Part shown: positions 1 to 10,031 of the stretch, one piece after another
How the letters are laid out: each line of letters opens with the position of its first letter
How positions within the stretch are numbered: the first letter of the stretch is position 1
Assembly (NCBI RefSeq): GCF_034651555.1
Contig: NZ_JAYEEQ010000004.1
Span: forward strand, 155,031 to 219,030
Direction: 5' to 3'
Source of the DNA: Aurantibrevibacter litoralis
GTDB taxonomy: Bacteria; Bacteroidota; Bacteroidia; Flavobacteriales; Flavobacteriaceae
DNA: 64,000 bases
The notes under the pieces: model-generated
Database searches by the model: none
What the model saw: the letters and a program-made list of their open reading frames with translations, nothing else
Told to the model about the DNA's origin: nothing
Translations under genes and position numbers: made by a program

Positions 1-825
1 GTCATAATTCCAGATATTGTACATCACTTTTTTACTACGGTCTTTAGAGGCATAGAAAAGTATGCCAACGGCCACGGCTACAATGTCATTGTGTGTGTGT
101 CCGATGAATCTTTTGACAAAGAGGTAATCAATATGGAGATGTTGGCCAATGGCAGTATCGATGGTTTTATCATGGCACTTTCGGCAGAAACACAATTAAA
201 AAAAGATTACAATCATTTAAGGGAAGTTACCGAACAGGGGATTCCTTTGGTGCTTTTTGACAGAGTTACGGAGGACATCATCTGCGATAAGGTAGTTATA
301 AACGATGAAGAAGCTGCATTTACTGCCGTTGCAAAATTAATAGAAAGTGGTTGTAGGGACATAGCTTTGGTTACAACCGAGGACTTTTTTAGTGTAAGCA
401 TGGCACGAGGAGATGGGTATCGGCGTGCGCTTCGGGATCATGGGCTTACCACGAACGAAGATTTAATCCTTAAGCTATCCTATTGGGATATTGATGACAC
501 GGTAATTCAACATTTTTTTGACAACCATGAGGTTGATGCCGTATTGTGTGTGAACGAAATTTTTGCCATGCACTGCATGCGTATCGCTCAAAAAAAAGGG
601 TATAAAATACCCGAAGATATTTCTTTTATTGGGTTTACGGATGGCATCCTATCCAAATATGCAAGTCCCACACTTACGGCAGTGGCACAGCACGGTGAGC
701 GTATGGGAGAAATAGCGGCACGTCTTCTTATTGAAAAAGTAGAGTCTAATAAGGATGAAGAAATCTACGTACAAGAAGTAGTGCAGGCAACCCTAATTGA
801 AAGGGAATCTACACGAAAACGATAA
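1..825 (+). CDS. LacI-family transcriptional regulator (5' truncated by window edge)
   Basis: The reading frame is open from base 1, so the N-terminal HTH lies outside the window. What remains is the periplasmic-binding-protein-like effector domain: an N-terminal lobe with IDGFIMALSAET, then GIPLVLFDRV and the typical LacI C-terminal run GFTDGILSKYASPTLTAVAQ. An internal ATG at 91 is not the true start because the same domain continues upstream of it. It lies 16 bp before pgmB and the GH65 and GH13 genes, so it probably senses a maltodextrin-type sugar and controls this operon. The ligand is inferred from the neighbours, not from the sequence. Confidence 0.9.
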   Translation, partial: VIIPDIVHHFFTTVFRGIEKYANGHGYNVIVCVSDESFDKEVINMEMLANGSIDGFIMALSAETQLKKDYNHLREVTEQGIPLVLFDRVTEDIICDKVVINDEEAAFTAVAKLIESGCRDIALVTTEDFFSVSMARGDGYRRALRDHGLTTNEDLILKLSYWDIDDTVIQHFFDNHEVDAVLCVNEIFAMHCMRIAQKKGYKIPEDISFIGFTDGILSKYASPTLTAVAQHGERMGEIAARLLIEKVESNKDEEIYVQEVVQATLIERESTRKR

Positions 826-841
826 TACAACAACATAGATA

Positions 842-1498
842 ATGAATAAAATTGGCTTTATATTTGATTTGGACGGCGTTATAGTAGATACCGCAAAATA
901 CCATTATCTCGCTTGGAAAAAATTGGCCGACGATCTCGGTATCCCTTTTACTCAAAGTGATAACGAACTTTTTAAAGGAGTAAGCAGAAAAAGATGTCTG
1001 GAGCTATTGCTAGAAATGGGACACAAAAAAGCTACACAATCACAGATCGATGCGTGGCTCATTGAAAAAAATGAAGATTATTTGCAATATATAAACCAAA
1101 TGGATGCGTCGGAAATACTCCCCGACGTGCCCAAGGTGCTGAACTATTTAAAGGGAAATAATATCCCGATGGCTTTGGGCTCTGCCAGTAAAAATGCCCG
1201 CCCAATTTTGGAAAAGGTACATCTTTTGTGTTATTTTGATACTATTGTGGATGGCAATGAGGTTACCAAGGCAAAACCCGATCCCGAAGTTTTTTTAAAG
1301 GCGGCCCACCAACTAGGCGTTGCGCCAGAAGATTGTGTGGTTTTTGAAGATGCCTTAGCGGGTATTGAAGCTGCCAATACAGCCGGTATGGTGAGTGTGG
1401 GCATTGGGGATTCTGAGGTGTTGCGTGCTGCTAAATTTAATTTTCATAATTTTAAAGAAATTAATATCGATTTTTTAAAAGAACTAATTCATCACTAA
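842..1498 (+). CDS. pgmB: Beta-phosphoglucomutase (HAD superfamily)
   Basis: A 218-aa HAD hydrolase-fold protein. Motif I is FDLDGVIVDT, with the nucleophile Asp and the acid/base Asp two residues later. The Ser/Thr motif is LGSASKNA, the Lys motif is KAKPDPEVF and the acidic motif is VFEDALAGIEAA. Length and motifs fit beta-phosphoglucomutase, which converts beta-glucose-1-phosphate to glucose-6-phosphate in the cytoplasm. The next gene starts one base after its stop codon and encodes the GH65 phosphorylase that would make beta-glucose-1-phosphate, which strongly supports the assignment. Confidence 0.93.
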   Translation: MNKIGFIFDLDGVIVDTAKYHYLAWKKLADDLGIPFTQSDNELFKGVSRKRCLELLLEMGHKKATQSQIDAWLIEKNEDYLQYINQMDASEILPDVPKVLNYLKGNNIPMALGSASKNARPILEKVHLLCYFDTIVDGNEVTKAKPDPEVFLKAAHQLGVAPEDCVVFEDALAGIEAANTAGMVSVGIGDSEVLRAAKFNFHNFKEINIDFLKELIHH

Positions 1499-3808
1499 AT
1501 GAACCAAGATTATATTATTCCGAATGCGTGGTCTATCATTGAGGAAGGTTTTGACCCGGAACAGGTAGAATCCTCCGAGAGTTTATTCAGTTTGGGCAAT
1601 GGCGCCATGGGGCAACGCGCTAATTTTGAAGAAACCTATACCGGACACAGTTTTCAAGGCAGTTATATAGGAGGTGTTTATTATCCCGACAAAACCCGCG
1701 TTGGTTGGTGGAAAAACGGTTATCCCGAATATTTTGCAAAAGTGCTCAACGCCCCTAATTGGATCGGTATCCATATTTGTATTAATAAGCAACCCTTAGA
1801 TCTCCATACCTGTAAAAAAGTAGTAGATTTTAAGCGGGAACTGAATATGAAAGAGGGCTGGTATCAACGGTCATTTGTGGCAACCCTCCCCAACAATAAG
1901 GATATAGTACAGGTTAGTGTAACACGCTTTCTAAGTCTCGATTTAGATGAAGTAGGTGCTATTAAGTATCAAATAAAGGCGCTCAGTGGCGATTTAGACA
2001 TTACATTTAATCCCTATTTAGATAGTGGCATAACCAATGTTGACAGCAATTGGGACGATAAATTTTGGAATACTACCCACGTTTTTTCCGAAGGCAATCA
2101 GGCCTTTATTGAGGCGCATACCATGAAGACCCATTTTGCAACCTGCACCTTTATGCAGGCGCATCTTACCCATAACGATAGCGAAGTATTCGATGAGGGA
2201 ATCGCAACGGTAGCCGATTTACGTGTAGGTCTGGATTATGCGGTGCAGGTAAAAGCCGGAGAAACAGTAACGCTTGTTAAGTACGGCGGATATACGGTTT
2301 CCAGAAGGCATAAGCCCTCCAATCTTGTTGCTGCTGCTAAAGAAGCTTTAGCGAAAGCCACCACCTTGGGTTTTGATGGATTATTGGAAAATCAGAAAAA
2401 GGCCTGGGCTAAAATTTGGGAAATGAGCGATATTACCATTTCAGGAGATGTAAAGGCACAGCAAGGCATACGCTTTAATATTTTTCATCTTAACCAAACG
2501 TATTTGGGTAAAGATTCCGGACTTAATATTGGCCCTAAAGGATTTACCGGCGAAAAATACGGAGGCAGTACCTATTGGGACACGGAAGCCTATTGCATTC
2601 CTTTTTACATGGCCACCAAAGACCAACAAGTGGCTCGTAATCTGTTGAAATATCGGTACGACCATTTAGAAAAAGCCATTGAAAATGCCAAAAAATTAGG
2701 CTTTACCAATGGCGCAGCCCTATACCCTATGGTCACCATGAACGGGGAAGAGTGCCATAATGAATGGGAAATTACCTTTGAAGAAATACACCGCAACGGC
2801 GCCATAGCCTTTGCCATTTATAATTATTATCGTTTTACGGGAGATTACTCTTATATTCCGGACATGGGGTTGGAGGTGCTTATTGGCATCGCCCGATTTT
2901 GGAGCCAAAGGGCCACTTTTTCAGTTCCGAAGCAGAAATTTGTGATTCTGGGCGTAACCGGCCCCAACGAATATGAAAATAATGTAAATAACAACTGGTA
3001 CACCAATTATCTGGCAAAATGGTGTCTTACCTATACCTTAGAGCAATTAATGAAGGTTAAGGATGGTTATCCGGAAGATTACGACCGCATCATAGGCAAA
3101 ACCAAATTAGCAGAATCCGAAACAGAACGATGGCAAACGGTAGCCAAGGAAATGTATTTTCCCTATGACAAAGAACGAGATATATTTCTGCAACAAGACG
3201 GCTTTTTAGACAAAGAATTAATCACTGTGGCCGATTTAGATCGAAAAGAGCGCCCTATTAATCAAAAATGGAGTTGGGATAGAATTTTGCGTTCCCCTTA
3301 TATTAAACAAGCCGATACCTTGCAAGGATTCTATTTGTTTGAAGATCAATTTTCCCTTGAAGCTTTAGAACGGCATTTCGATTTTTATGAACCCTTTACC
3401 GTACATGAGTCGTCTTTATCGCCTTGTGTTCACAGCATTCAGGCGGCCAAGCTCAACAGAATGGAACAAGCCTATACTTTTTATTTACGTACCTCACGGC
3501 TAGATTTAGATGATTATAATAAGGAAGTAAAAGAAGGCTTGCACATTACGTCTATGGCCGGAACTTGGATGAGCATTGTTGAGGGTTTTGGGGGCATGCG
3601 CGTTATCGATGACAAACTCTCCTTTATTCCCAGAATTCCTTCGCAATGGGAGGCCTACTCGTTTAAAATTAATTTTAGAAATCGTATATTAAAGGTTACG
3701 GTGACCGATAAAAAAACCAGTTTCGAATATCAGGGCACCGCACCCATGTCGTTACGTGTTAATGGCAAACGCGTGGAATTGAATCCCGGAAAAACGGAAG
3801 TAGTATAA
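1499..3808 (+). CDS. GH65 disaccharide phosphorylase, probably maltose phosphorylase
   Basis: A 769-aa cytoplasmic protein of the usual GH65 length: N-terminal beta-sandwich (SLFSLGNGAMGQRANFEE), (alpha/alpha)6 barrel and C-terminal sheet. The predicted general acid is Glu491 in VTGPNEYENN, and the phosphate-side loop shows HITSMAGTW and VEGFGGMR. These enzymes split an alpha-glucoside with phosphate to give beta-glucose-1-phosphate plus glucose, which PgmB then uses. Maltose is the most likely substrate given the neighbouring GH13 amylase. Trehalose or kojibiose cannot be excluded from sequence alone. No signal peptide is visible. Confidence 0.92.
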   Translation: MNQDYIIPNAWSIIEEGFDPEQVESSESLFSLGNGAMGQRANFEETYTGHSFQGSYIGGVYYPDKTRVGWWKNGYPEYFAKVLNAPNWIGIHICINKQPLDLHTCKKVVDFKRELNMKEGWYQRSFVATLPNNKDIVQVSVTRFLSLDLDEVGAIKYQIKALSGDLDITFNPYLDSGITNVDSNWDDKFWNTTHVFSEGNQAFIEAHTMKTHFATCTFMQAHLTHNDSEVFDEGIATVADLRVGLDYAVQVKAGETVTLVKYGGYTVSRRHKPSNLVAAAKEALAKATTLGFDGLLENQKKAWAKIWEMSDITISGDVKAQQGIRFNIFHLNQTYLGKDSGLNIGPKGFTGEKYGGSTYWDTEAYCIPFYMATKDQQVARNLLKYRYDHLEKAIENAKKLGFTNGAALYPMVTMNGEECHNEWEITFEEIHRNGAIAFAIYNYYRFTGDYSYIPDMGLEVLIGIARFWSQRATFSVPKQKFVILGVTGPNEYENNVNNNWYTNYLAKWCLTYTLEQLMKVKDGYPEDYDRIIGKTKLAESETERWQTVAKEMYFPYDKERDIFLQQDGFLDKELITVADLDRKERPINQKWSWDRILRSPYIKQADTLQGFYLFEDQFSLEALERHFDFYEPFTVHESSLSPCVHSIQAAKLNRMEQAYTFYLRTSRLDLDDYNKEVKEGLHITSMAGTWMSIVEGFGGMRVIDDKLSFIPRIPSQWEAYSFKINFRNRILKVTVTDKKTSFEYQGTAPMSLRVNGKRVELNPGKTEVV

Positions 3809-3809
3809 G

Positions 3810-5690
3810 ATGAAAAGGGGATTTGCAGGTTTTATTTTTATGTTGATTGCCGTATGTCTCGGATGTCAAAGCAAAACGAAAGAACTGCAACAGGAAACCG
3901 GAATTATGAATGAAACACAAAGTAAAAAGATCGTATATCAGGTTTTTACGCGTCTTTTTGGAAATACCAACACCACCCATAAACCGTGGGGCACAATTGA
4001 AGAAAACGGCGTCGGAAAATTTAGTGATTTTACCGATACTGCCTTACAAGAAATTAGAAATCTGGGCGTTACGCATATTTGGTATACCGGCGTTCCCCAT
4101 CATGCAGTAATTACCGATTACAGCACATACGGCATTTCTAACGACGACCCCGATGTGGTAAAAGGCAGGGCCGGATCGCCCTATGCTGTTAAAGATTACT
4201 ACTCCGTAAATCCGGATTTGGCAGAAGATCCTGCAAACCGTTTGGCAGAGTTTAAAGCCCTTATCCAAAGAACCCATAAGGCCGGGTTAAAACTCCTTAT
4301 TGATATCGTTCCCAATCACGTGGCACGAAATTATGAAGGCAAAACATCACCAAAGGGCGTAGTTCCTTTCGGAAAAAATGATGATACCTCCGTGGAGTAT
4401 CACCGAAATAATGATTTTTATTACATTCCGGGATCAGAATTCCAAGTACCTCAATGGAAAGACGGATACCTGCCTTTAGGAGGGGAAAATCATAAAATGG
4501 CCGATGGAAAATTTACCGAGAAACCGGCAAAATGGACCGGTAATGGATCGCGTTTGGCACAGCCCGATTTTAACGATTGGTACGAGACGGTTAAAATTAA
4601 TTACGGCATTAGGCCCGATGGCAGTATCGATTTTGACACCCTTCCTGCGCATTATGCCACTGAAGATTACCAGCAACATTTCAATTTTTGGGCCACCAAA
4701 GAGGTTCCCTCTTCTTGGAAAAAATTTAAAGACATTGCTCTTTTTTGGATCGATCACGGGGTGGATGGATTTCGATACGATATGGCGGAAATGGTACCCG
4801 TAGAATTTTGGAGTTACCTTAACGCACATATTAAAACTAAAAATCCGGATGCTTTTTTGTTGGCCGAAGTGTACGACCCTTCGCGGTATAGGGATTATAT
4901 TTTTAAAGGAAAAATGGACTACCTCTACGATAAGGTAGAAATGTACGATTCTCTGAAACACATTATGAAGGGTTATGGCTGGACCGACCACATTCCTGTA
5001 GTACAAGATGGCTACCAAGATATTGCGTCTCATTTGCTATTGTTTTTGGAAAACCATGACGAACAGCGTATAGCGAGTCCGGAGTTTGCCGGAGATGCCC
5101 AAAAGGGGAAACCGGCCATGGTTGTTTCTGCTACCATTTCCAAAGCCCCGGTGATGCTCTATTTTGGACAAGAGGTGGGTGAACCCGGAGCGGAAGCTGC
5201 CGGATTTGGAAGCCCCTCTCGCACGTCAATTTTTGACTACATCGGGGTGCCCCATCACCAACGTTGGGTAAACAATAAAAAGTTTGATGGAGGCCAGCTT
5301 CGTCCGGAAGAAAAGGAACTACGAGAATTTTATAAGCGATTGCTCAACTTTACCAAAGCGAGTAAAGCGCTTATGGGTGCGTATCGGGATATCCATTATT
5401 ACAATAGAGATCATACCGAAAATTATAATCATCGTGTGCTGTCTTATGTACGGTGGGTCGCTGATGAAAAAATCGTTGTAACTACCAATTTTGATGCCAA
5501 CGACACCTATTCGTTTCAGCTTCAGATTCCCCCGGAAATCATCACCCAATGGAACCTTTCACCCGGAGAATACAAGATCGAAGATGCGCTCTACGGTGCT
5601 TTTAATCGGCTTTCCGTTCAAGATGGTGTAGGGAAAATTGAGGTGGTGCTTCGTCCGTTAGAATCGTTTATTTTTAGAATTAATTTGTAG
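3810..5690 (+). CDS. GH13 alpha-amylase family lipoprotein
   Basis: A 626-aa glycoside hydrolase with an SPII signal: hydrophobic stretch then LGCQ, Cys near residue 16. GH13 conserved regions are intact: DIVPNHVAR, VDGFRYDMAEM with nucleophile Asp324, LLAEVYDP with acid/base Glu353, and ENHDEQR with Asp417. A C-terminal beta domain ends the protein. It probably sits on the outer membrane or in the periplasm and cuts maltodextrins before uptake. It starts one base after the GH65 stop, so it belongs to the same transcript. Confidence 0.93.
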   Translation: MKRGFAGFIFMLIAVCLGCQSKTKELQQETGIMNETQSKKIVYQVFTRLFGNTNTTHKPWGTIEENGVGKFSDFTDTALQEIRNLGVTHIWYTGVPHHAVITDYSTYGISNDDPDVVKGRAGSPYAVKDYYSVNPDLAEDPANRLAEFKALIQRTHKAGLKLLIDIVPNHVARNYEGKTSPKGVVPFGKNDDTSVEYHRNNDFYYIPGSEFQVPQWKDGYLPLGGENHKMADGKFTEKPAKWTGNGSRLAQPDFNDWYETVKINYGIRPDGSIDFDTLPAHYATEDYQQHFNFWATKEVPSSWKKFKDIALFWIDHGVDGFRYDMAEMVPVEFWSYLNAHIKTKNPDAFLLAEVYDPSRYRDYIFKGKMDYLYDKVEMYDSLKHIMKGYGWTDHIPVVQDGYQDIASHLLLFLENHDEQRIASPEFAGDAQKGKPAMVVSATISKAPVMLYFGQEVGEPGAEAAGFGSPSRTSIFDYIGVPHHQRWVNNKKFDGGQLRPEEKELREFYKRLLNFTKASKALMGAYRDIHYYNRDHTENYNHRVLSYVRWVADEKIVVTTNFDANDTYSFQLQIPPEIITQWNLSPGEYKIEDALYGAFNRLSVQDGVGKIEVVLRPLESFIFRINL

Positions 5691-5695
5691 CTATT

Positions 5696-6451
5696 ATGAG
5701 CAAAACCGTATCACTTTTAAGCATTTCCTTCTTTTTTATTCTTTTAAGCTGTACAAATATGAATACACCATTAGTCATAGGGCATCGCGGAGCCATGGGG
5801 CACGAAACAGAAAATACATTGGCATCCATTCAGAAAGCTATGGATCTTGGGGTAGATATGATAGAAATAGATGTCTTTAAGATTCACAGTGGTGAAATTG
5901 TTGTATTTCATGACGAAACTGTGGAAAGATTAAGTAATGGAGGCGGCCGTATTGAGGATTATGATGTGGTAGATTTAAAAAAACTAACTTTAGATGGAAA
6001 TCATAAAATACCCTTGCTGCAAGATGTGTTAAAGCTCATAGACCATAAAACCCGATTAAATATTGAGTTAAAAGGTGCCAATACTGCCGATAGAACCAAT
6101 TTTATCATCAATTACTACATTAAAGAAAAAGGATGGTCCTTGGATGATTTTGTGATATCGAGCTTTCGTTGGGATGAATTAAAGGCATTTCGAAAACTCA
6201 ATCCGGACATTGCCATTGCCGTTCTTACAGAAGATGAAGATCCCTTAGATGCCATTCCGGTTGCCAAAGAATTAAAAGCTGTAGCCATAAATCCGTATTT
6301 TAAGAAGCTCACCACGGAAAACGCAAAGCAGATACAAAATGCCGGTTTCAAGATTTATACCTGGACAGTGAACGAGCCGGAAGATATCGCCAGCGTAAAA
6401 GAACTACATGTAGACGGCATCATTACCAACTTTCCTGAGCGCGTACGCTAA
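5696..6451 (+). CDS. Glycerophosphodiester phosphodiesterase, lipoprotein
   Basis: A 251-aa GDPD-family protein. The signal peptide ends in the lipobox-like LLSCTN. Metal and catalytic residues lie in GHRGAMGHETENT, MIEIDV and VFHDETVERLSNGGG, the usual HRG, E-x-D and HD pattern. The C-terminal motif TWTVNEPEDI and DGIITNFPE are typical. It hydrolyses glycerophosphodiesters to glycerol-3-phosphate and an alcohol, probably in the periplasm. It follows the amylase by five bases. Its stop overlaps the next start in a TAATG arrangement. A glycerol kinase/channel pair lies close by on the opposite strand. Confidence 0.93.
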   Translation: MSKTVSLLSISFFFILLSCTNMNTPLVIGHRGAMGHETENTLASIQKAMDLGVDMIEIDVFKIHSGEIVVFHDETVERLSNGGGRIEDYDVVDLKKLTLDGNHKIPLLQDVLKLIDHKTRLNIELKGANTADRTNFIINYYIKEKGWSLDDFVISSFRWDELKAFRKLNPDIAIAVLTEDEDPLDAIPVAKELKAVAINPYFKKLTTENAKQIQNAGFKIYTWTVNEPEDIASVKELHVDGIITNFPERVR

Positions 6452-7725
6452 TGCTCGATGTCTTAATTATAGGAGGCGGAGCTGCCGGATTCTTTACGGC
6501 AATCCAAACGGCTTTGGCAAATCCGAAGTTAAACATTGCCATACTGGAACGCGGCAAAGAGGTGCTTACCAAGGTAAAGGTATCCGGTGGTGGTCGCTGT
6601 AATGTAGCACATGCCGAATTTGATCCTAGGGCGTTGACCACAAATTACCCCAGAGGGGAACGGGAACTTTTGGGGCCTTTTCATACTTTTTCCAGTGCAG
6701 AGACTATGGCCTTTTTTCAGGAGCGCAATGTGCCTTTAAAAATTGAAGCTGACGGACGCATTTTTCCGGAATCAAATACGTCTCAGAGTGTAATCGATTG
6801 TTTTGTGCAAGAAACCGATCGGTTGGGTATTACCGTTCTCAAAAATAGTTCGGTTATAGCCATACAACCATTAGACTGCGAAAAGGGTTGGCAGGTGCAG
6901 TCGATTCGAAAGGTATATCAAGCACAAAAAGTTGTAGTAGCTTCTGGTAGTAATCCTAAAATATGGGAACTTCTCAAAGGATTAGGCCATAGCATTGTAC
7001 CACCGGTACCCTCTTTGTTTACCTTTAATATTAAGGACGATCGCATTATAGGTATTCCGGGGGTAAGTACTACGGCAAGGGTTATGATTACGGGGAAATC
7101 GAAACAAAATTCTAAAATTACCGTTCCTCTAAAAAGCTTGGCGCCTCCTGAGGCCTTGTTACAAAGCGAAGGTCCGGTATTAATTACGCATTGGGGATTA
7201 AGCGGGCCTGCAATTCTAAAGCTAAGCGCATGGGGCGCAGTACTTTTAAACACCTACGATTATAAATTTAAGATTCGGGTAAATTGGTTGCCCGATTTTC
7301 ATGAAAATGCAGTTCTTCCTTACTTACTGGAAGTGAAGGACATAGAAGCAAAAAAAACAGTCTTGCGCACCCATGCCGTAGCACTGCCGCGGCGGTTGTG
7401 GATTAATTTGGTAAAAGCGTCTGGCATTTCCGAGACCACAAAATGGGCCGATATTTCCAAAAATCAATTGCAACAATTAGCCCAACATCTTTGCAGTTCT
7501 GAATTTCAAGTCGATGGGAAAAGCACCTTCAAAGAAGAGTTTGTTACGGCCGGAGGTGTCGATTTAAAGGAAATTAATTTTAAAACATTTGAAAGTAAAC
7601 TACATCCTAATTTATACTTTGCCGGAGAAGTGATTAATGTAGACGCCCTTACGGGCGGATTTAATTTCCAAAATGCATGGACCGGTGGCTATATTGCTGC
7701 CCAAGCTATAGCTCAAACAAAATAG
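6451..7725 (+). CDS. BaiN/RdsA-type NAD(P)/FAD-dependent flavoprotein (HI0933-like)
   Basis: A 424-aa flavoprotein with an N-terminal dinucleotide-binding motif IIGGGAAGFFTAI, the family signature VKVSGGGRCNV, and the C-terminal FAD-binding stretch YFAGEVINVDALTGGFNFQ. This matches the HI0933/YhiN family, whose natural substrates are mostly unknown. It is the last gene in the + strand run and overlaps the GDPD stop codon by one base. It converges on the glycerol channel gene. Confidence 0.92.
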   Translation: MLDVLIIGGGAAGFFTAIQTALANPKLNIAILERGKEVLTKVKVSGGGRCNVAHAEFDPRALTTNYPRGERELLGPFHTFSSAETMAFFQERNVPLKIEADGRIFPESNTSQSVIDCFVQETDRLGITVLKNSSVIAIQPLDCEKGWQVQSIRKVYQAQKVVVASGSNPKIWELLKGLGHSIVPPVPSLFTFNIKDDRIIGIPGVSTTARVMITGKSKQNSKITVPLKSLAPPEALLQSEGPVLITHWGLSGPAILKLSAWGAVLLNTYDYKFKIRVNWLPDFHENAVLPYLLEVKDIEAKKTVLRTHAVALPRRLWINLVKASGISETTKWADISKNQLQQLAQHLCSSEFQVDGKSTFKEEFVTAGGVDLKEINFKTFESKLHPNLYFAGEVINVDALTGGFNFQNAWTGGYIAAQAIAQTK

Positions 7726-7779
7726 ATACAAAATAAATGCGTCTGCCATTTGGCAAACCTTTCGTGAAAACGCCGGTAT

Positions 7780-8508
7780 TTAAGCCAATAAACGCATTAA
7801 AATTGCGGCGATAGCAGCGCCCACAATAGGCCCTACAATGGGTACCCAAGCATATTCCCAATCACTGGAATCCTTATCTTTTAAAGGAAGCAAGGCGTGC
7901 ACAATTCTAGGGCCTAAATCTCTTGCGGGATTAATAGCATAGCCCGTAGTACCCCCAAGCGATAATCCTATAGCCCATACCAAAAAAGCCACAGGAATGG
8001 CGCCCAAAGAGCCCAAACCTACCACGGTTTCCGTATCGGAAATGCTGGCGTTGGTAAAGTACAAAATTGTAAAAATGAGCACAAAAGTGCCCACTATTTC
8101 ACTTATAACGTTGCTAAATGGATTGCGAATGGCCGGTGCCGTGCAAAAAACCGCAATTTTGGATCCCTTTGTGTCGGTAGCATTAAAATGATCCCTATAT
8201 ACCAACCAAACTAAGAATGCGCCTATCATGGCTCCTATCATTTGTGCTAGCACAAAAAGCGGCACTTCCTGCCACGCAAATTTTCCCGCAATGGCCAAGC
8301 CTACAGACACCGCAGGATTTAAATGAGCACCGCTGTAGGGGCCGGCTACCACTACGCCTACGTACACAGCTAATGCCCATCCTGTGGTAATAACGATCCA
8401 ACCGCTATTATTTCCCTTGGTGCTGTTGAGCACTACGTTGGCAACCACACCGCCTCCGAGGACGATTAACAACATAGTTCCTATTATTTCCGCGATAAAT
8501 GGAGTCAT
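7780..8508 (-). CDS. glpF: Glycerol uptake facilitator (MIP/aquaporin family)
   Basis: A 242-aa membrane protein with six predicted helices and both pore motifs intact: GAHLNPAVSVGL in the first half and GYAINPARDLGPR in the second. The Asp after the second NPAR is the usual mark of glycerol-conducting members. It lies 32 bp downstream of glpK on the same strand, so it is expected to be the glycerol channel rather than a water channel. Confidence 0.94.
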   Translation of the reverse strand: MTPFIAEIIGTMLLIVLGGGVVANVVLNSTKGNNSGWIVITTGWALAVYVGVVVAGPYSGAHLNPAVSVGLAIAGKFAWQEVPLFVLAQMIGAMIGAFLVWLVYRDHFNATDTKGSKIAVFCTAPAIRNPFSNVISEIVGTFVLIFTILYFTNASISDTETVVGLGSLGAIPVAFLVWAIGLSLGGTTGYAINPARDLGPRIVHALLPLKDKDSSDWEYAWVPIVGPIVGAAIAAILMRLLA

Positions 8509-8540
8509 ATCTTCTTCTTTATTTTTAGGATTTGGGTTTT

Positions 8541-10031
8541 TTATTTAGAATAATATTGTACCGCATCGATGGCTTTGTACCAGCCGGTAATGCCAGCATC
8601 TATAGCTGTTCTTTCTTGGGTAGGACTAAAATGGATATCGGTTTGCCAAATTTCTTGAATTTCGTCAAGGTCTTTCCAATACCCTACAGCCAGTCCGGCG
8701 AGATAGGCCGCCCCCATAACAGTGGTCTCCACAATTTTGGGCCTTACGGTAACGGTATTAAGGACATCGGCCTGAAACTGCATCAGCATCTTATTTACGG
8801 TAGCGCCTCCATCAACCCGTAATTCTTTGATGGAAACGCCAGAATCGGCTTCCATAGCCTTTAAAATGTCCATGGTTTGATACGCAATAGATTCTAGAGC
8901 CGCTCTAGCAATATGGGCATCTGTACTACCCCGAGTAAGGCCAAAAATAGAACCTTGCGCTCTTTGATTCCAATGCGGTGCACCCAGTCCGGCAAAGGCA
9001 GGCACAAAATACACCCCTTCTGAAGCCTCCACAGAGGCCGCCAATTTTTCGACATCGGCCGAATTTTTTATAATTTTTAAACTATCGCGCAGCCACTGCA
9101 CCACCGCTCCAGCAATGAAAATACTACCTTCGAGCGCATAGGTGGTTTTTCCATTAATTTGCCATGCCACGGTAGTTAATAGGTTATTGTTTGATACGAT
9201 AGGTGTGTCACCGATATTCATCAACATAAAACAGCCGGTACCATAGGTGTTTTTTACCATTCCGGGTTTTGTACACATTTGCCCAAACAATGCCGCTTGC
9301 TGATCGCCGGCAATACCCGCAATCGGAATTTTAACGGCAAAAAAATTGGGGTGGGTGTGCCCATATACCTCACTGGATTGCTTTACCTCCGGCAACATAC
9401 TTTTGGGAATGGTAAGCAATTCTAGGAGCTCATCATCCCACTCTAACGTGTTTATGTTAAACATTAATGTTCTGGCGGCATTGGTAACGTCTGTGATGTG
9501 CAGATTACCCTTGGTCATGTTCCAAATAAGCCATGTATCTATAGTGCCTAGAAGTAATTCTCCCGCCTCGGCTCGTTCTCTGGCACCCTCTACATGATCT
9601 AGAATCCATTTTACTTTGGTACCCGAAAAATAAGCATCGATTACCAATCCTGTTTTTTCCCGAATCATGGACTCTTTTCCCATTTTTTTTAAGGTATCGC
9701 AATAATCGGCGGTTCTCTTGTCTTGCCACACAATGGCATTATACACGGGTTCACCTGTTTTCTTGTCCCAAACTACCACAGTTTCGCGTTGGTTGGTGAT
9801 CCCTATGGCCGCAATATCGGCACCGGTAAGTCCTTTTTTTGCCGTGGCTTCGGCAGCCATACCAGCCTGTGTAGACCAAATTTCAACGGCATCGTGCTCT
9901 ACCCATCCCGGTTTTGGGAAATATTGGGTAAATTCTTTTTGAGCAACGGAAACGATAGTTCCTTTTTCATCAAAAACTACGGCACGGGAACTGGTAGTAC
10001 CTTGGTCTAAGGCAAGGATAAACTTATTCAT
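8541..10031 (-). CDS. glpK: Glycerol kinase
   Basis: A 496-aa FGGY kinase of exactly the expected length. The N-terminus LALDQGTTSSRAVVFDE is the phosphate-binding motif. GITNQRETVVVWDKKTGEPV, AGIAGDQQAALFGQ and the FGGY signature GLAVGYWKDLDEI are all present. It phosphorylates glycerol to glycerol-3-phosphate in the cytoplasm. Together with glpF it makes a two-gene uptake unit. No glpD dehydrogenase is present in this window. Confidence 0.97.
   Translation of the reverse strand: MNKFILALDQGTTSSRAVVFDEKGTIVSVAQKEFTQYFPKPGWVEHDAVEIWSTQAGMAAEATAKKGLTGADIAAIGITNQRETVVVWDKKTGEPVYNAIVWQDKRTADYCDTLKKMGKESMIREKTGLVIDAYFSGTKVKWILDHVEGARERAEAGELLLGTIDTWLIWNMTKGNLHITDVTNAARTLMFNINTLEWDDELLELLTIPKSMLPEVKQSSEVYGHTHPNFFAVKIPIAGIAGDQQAALFGQMCTKPGMVKNTYGTGCFMLMNIGDTPIVSNNNLLTTVAWQINGKTTYALEGSIFIAGAVVQWLRDSLKIIKNSADVEKLAASVEASEGVYFVPAFAGLGAPHWNQRAQGSIFGLTRGSTDAHIARAALESIAYQTMDILKAMEADSGVSIKELRVDGGATVNKMLMQFQADVLNTVTVRPKIVETTVMGAAYLAGLAVGYWKDLDEIQEIWQTDIHFSPTQERTAIDAGITGWYKAIDAVQYYSK

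Noticed and set aside
4476..5033. A 185-aa minus-strand open frame inside the GH13 gene
   Set aside because: It is antisense to the catalytic part of a clear alpha-amylase and has no family-like motif.
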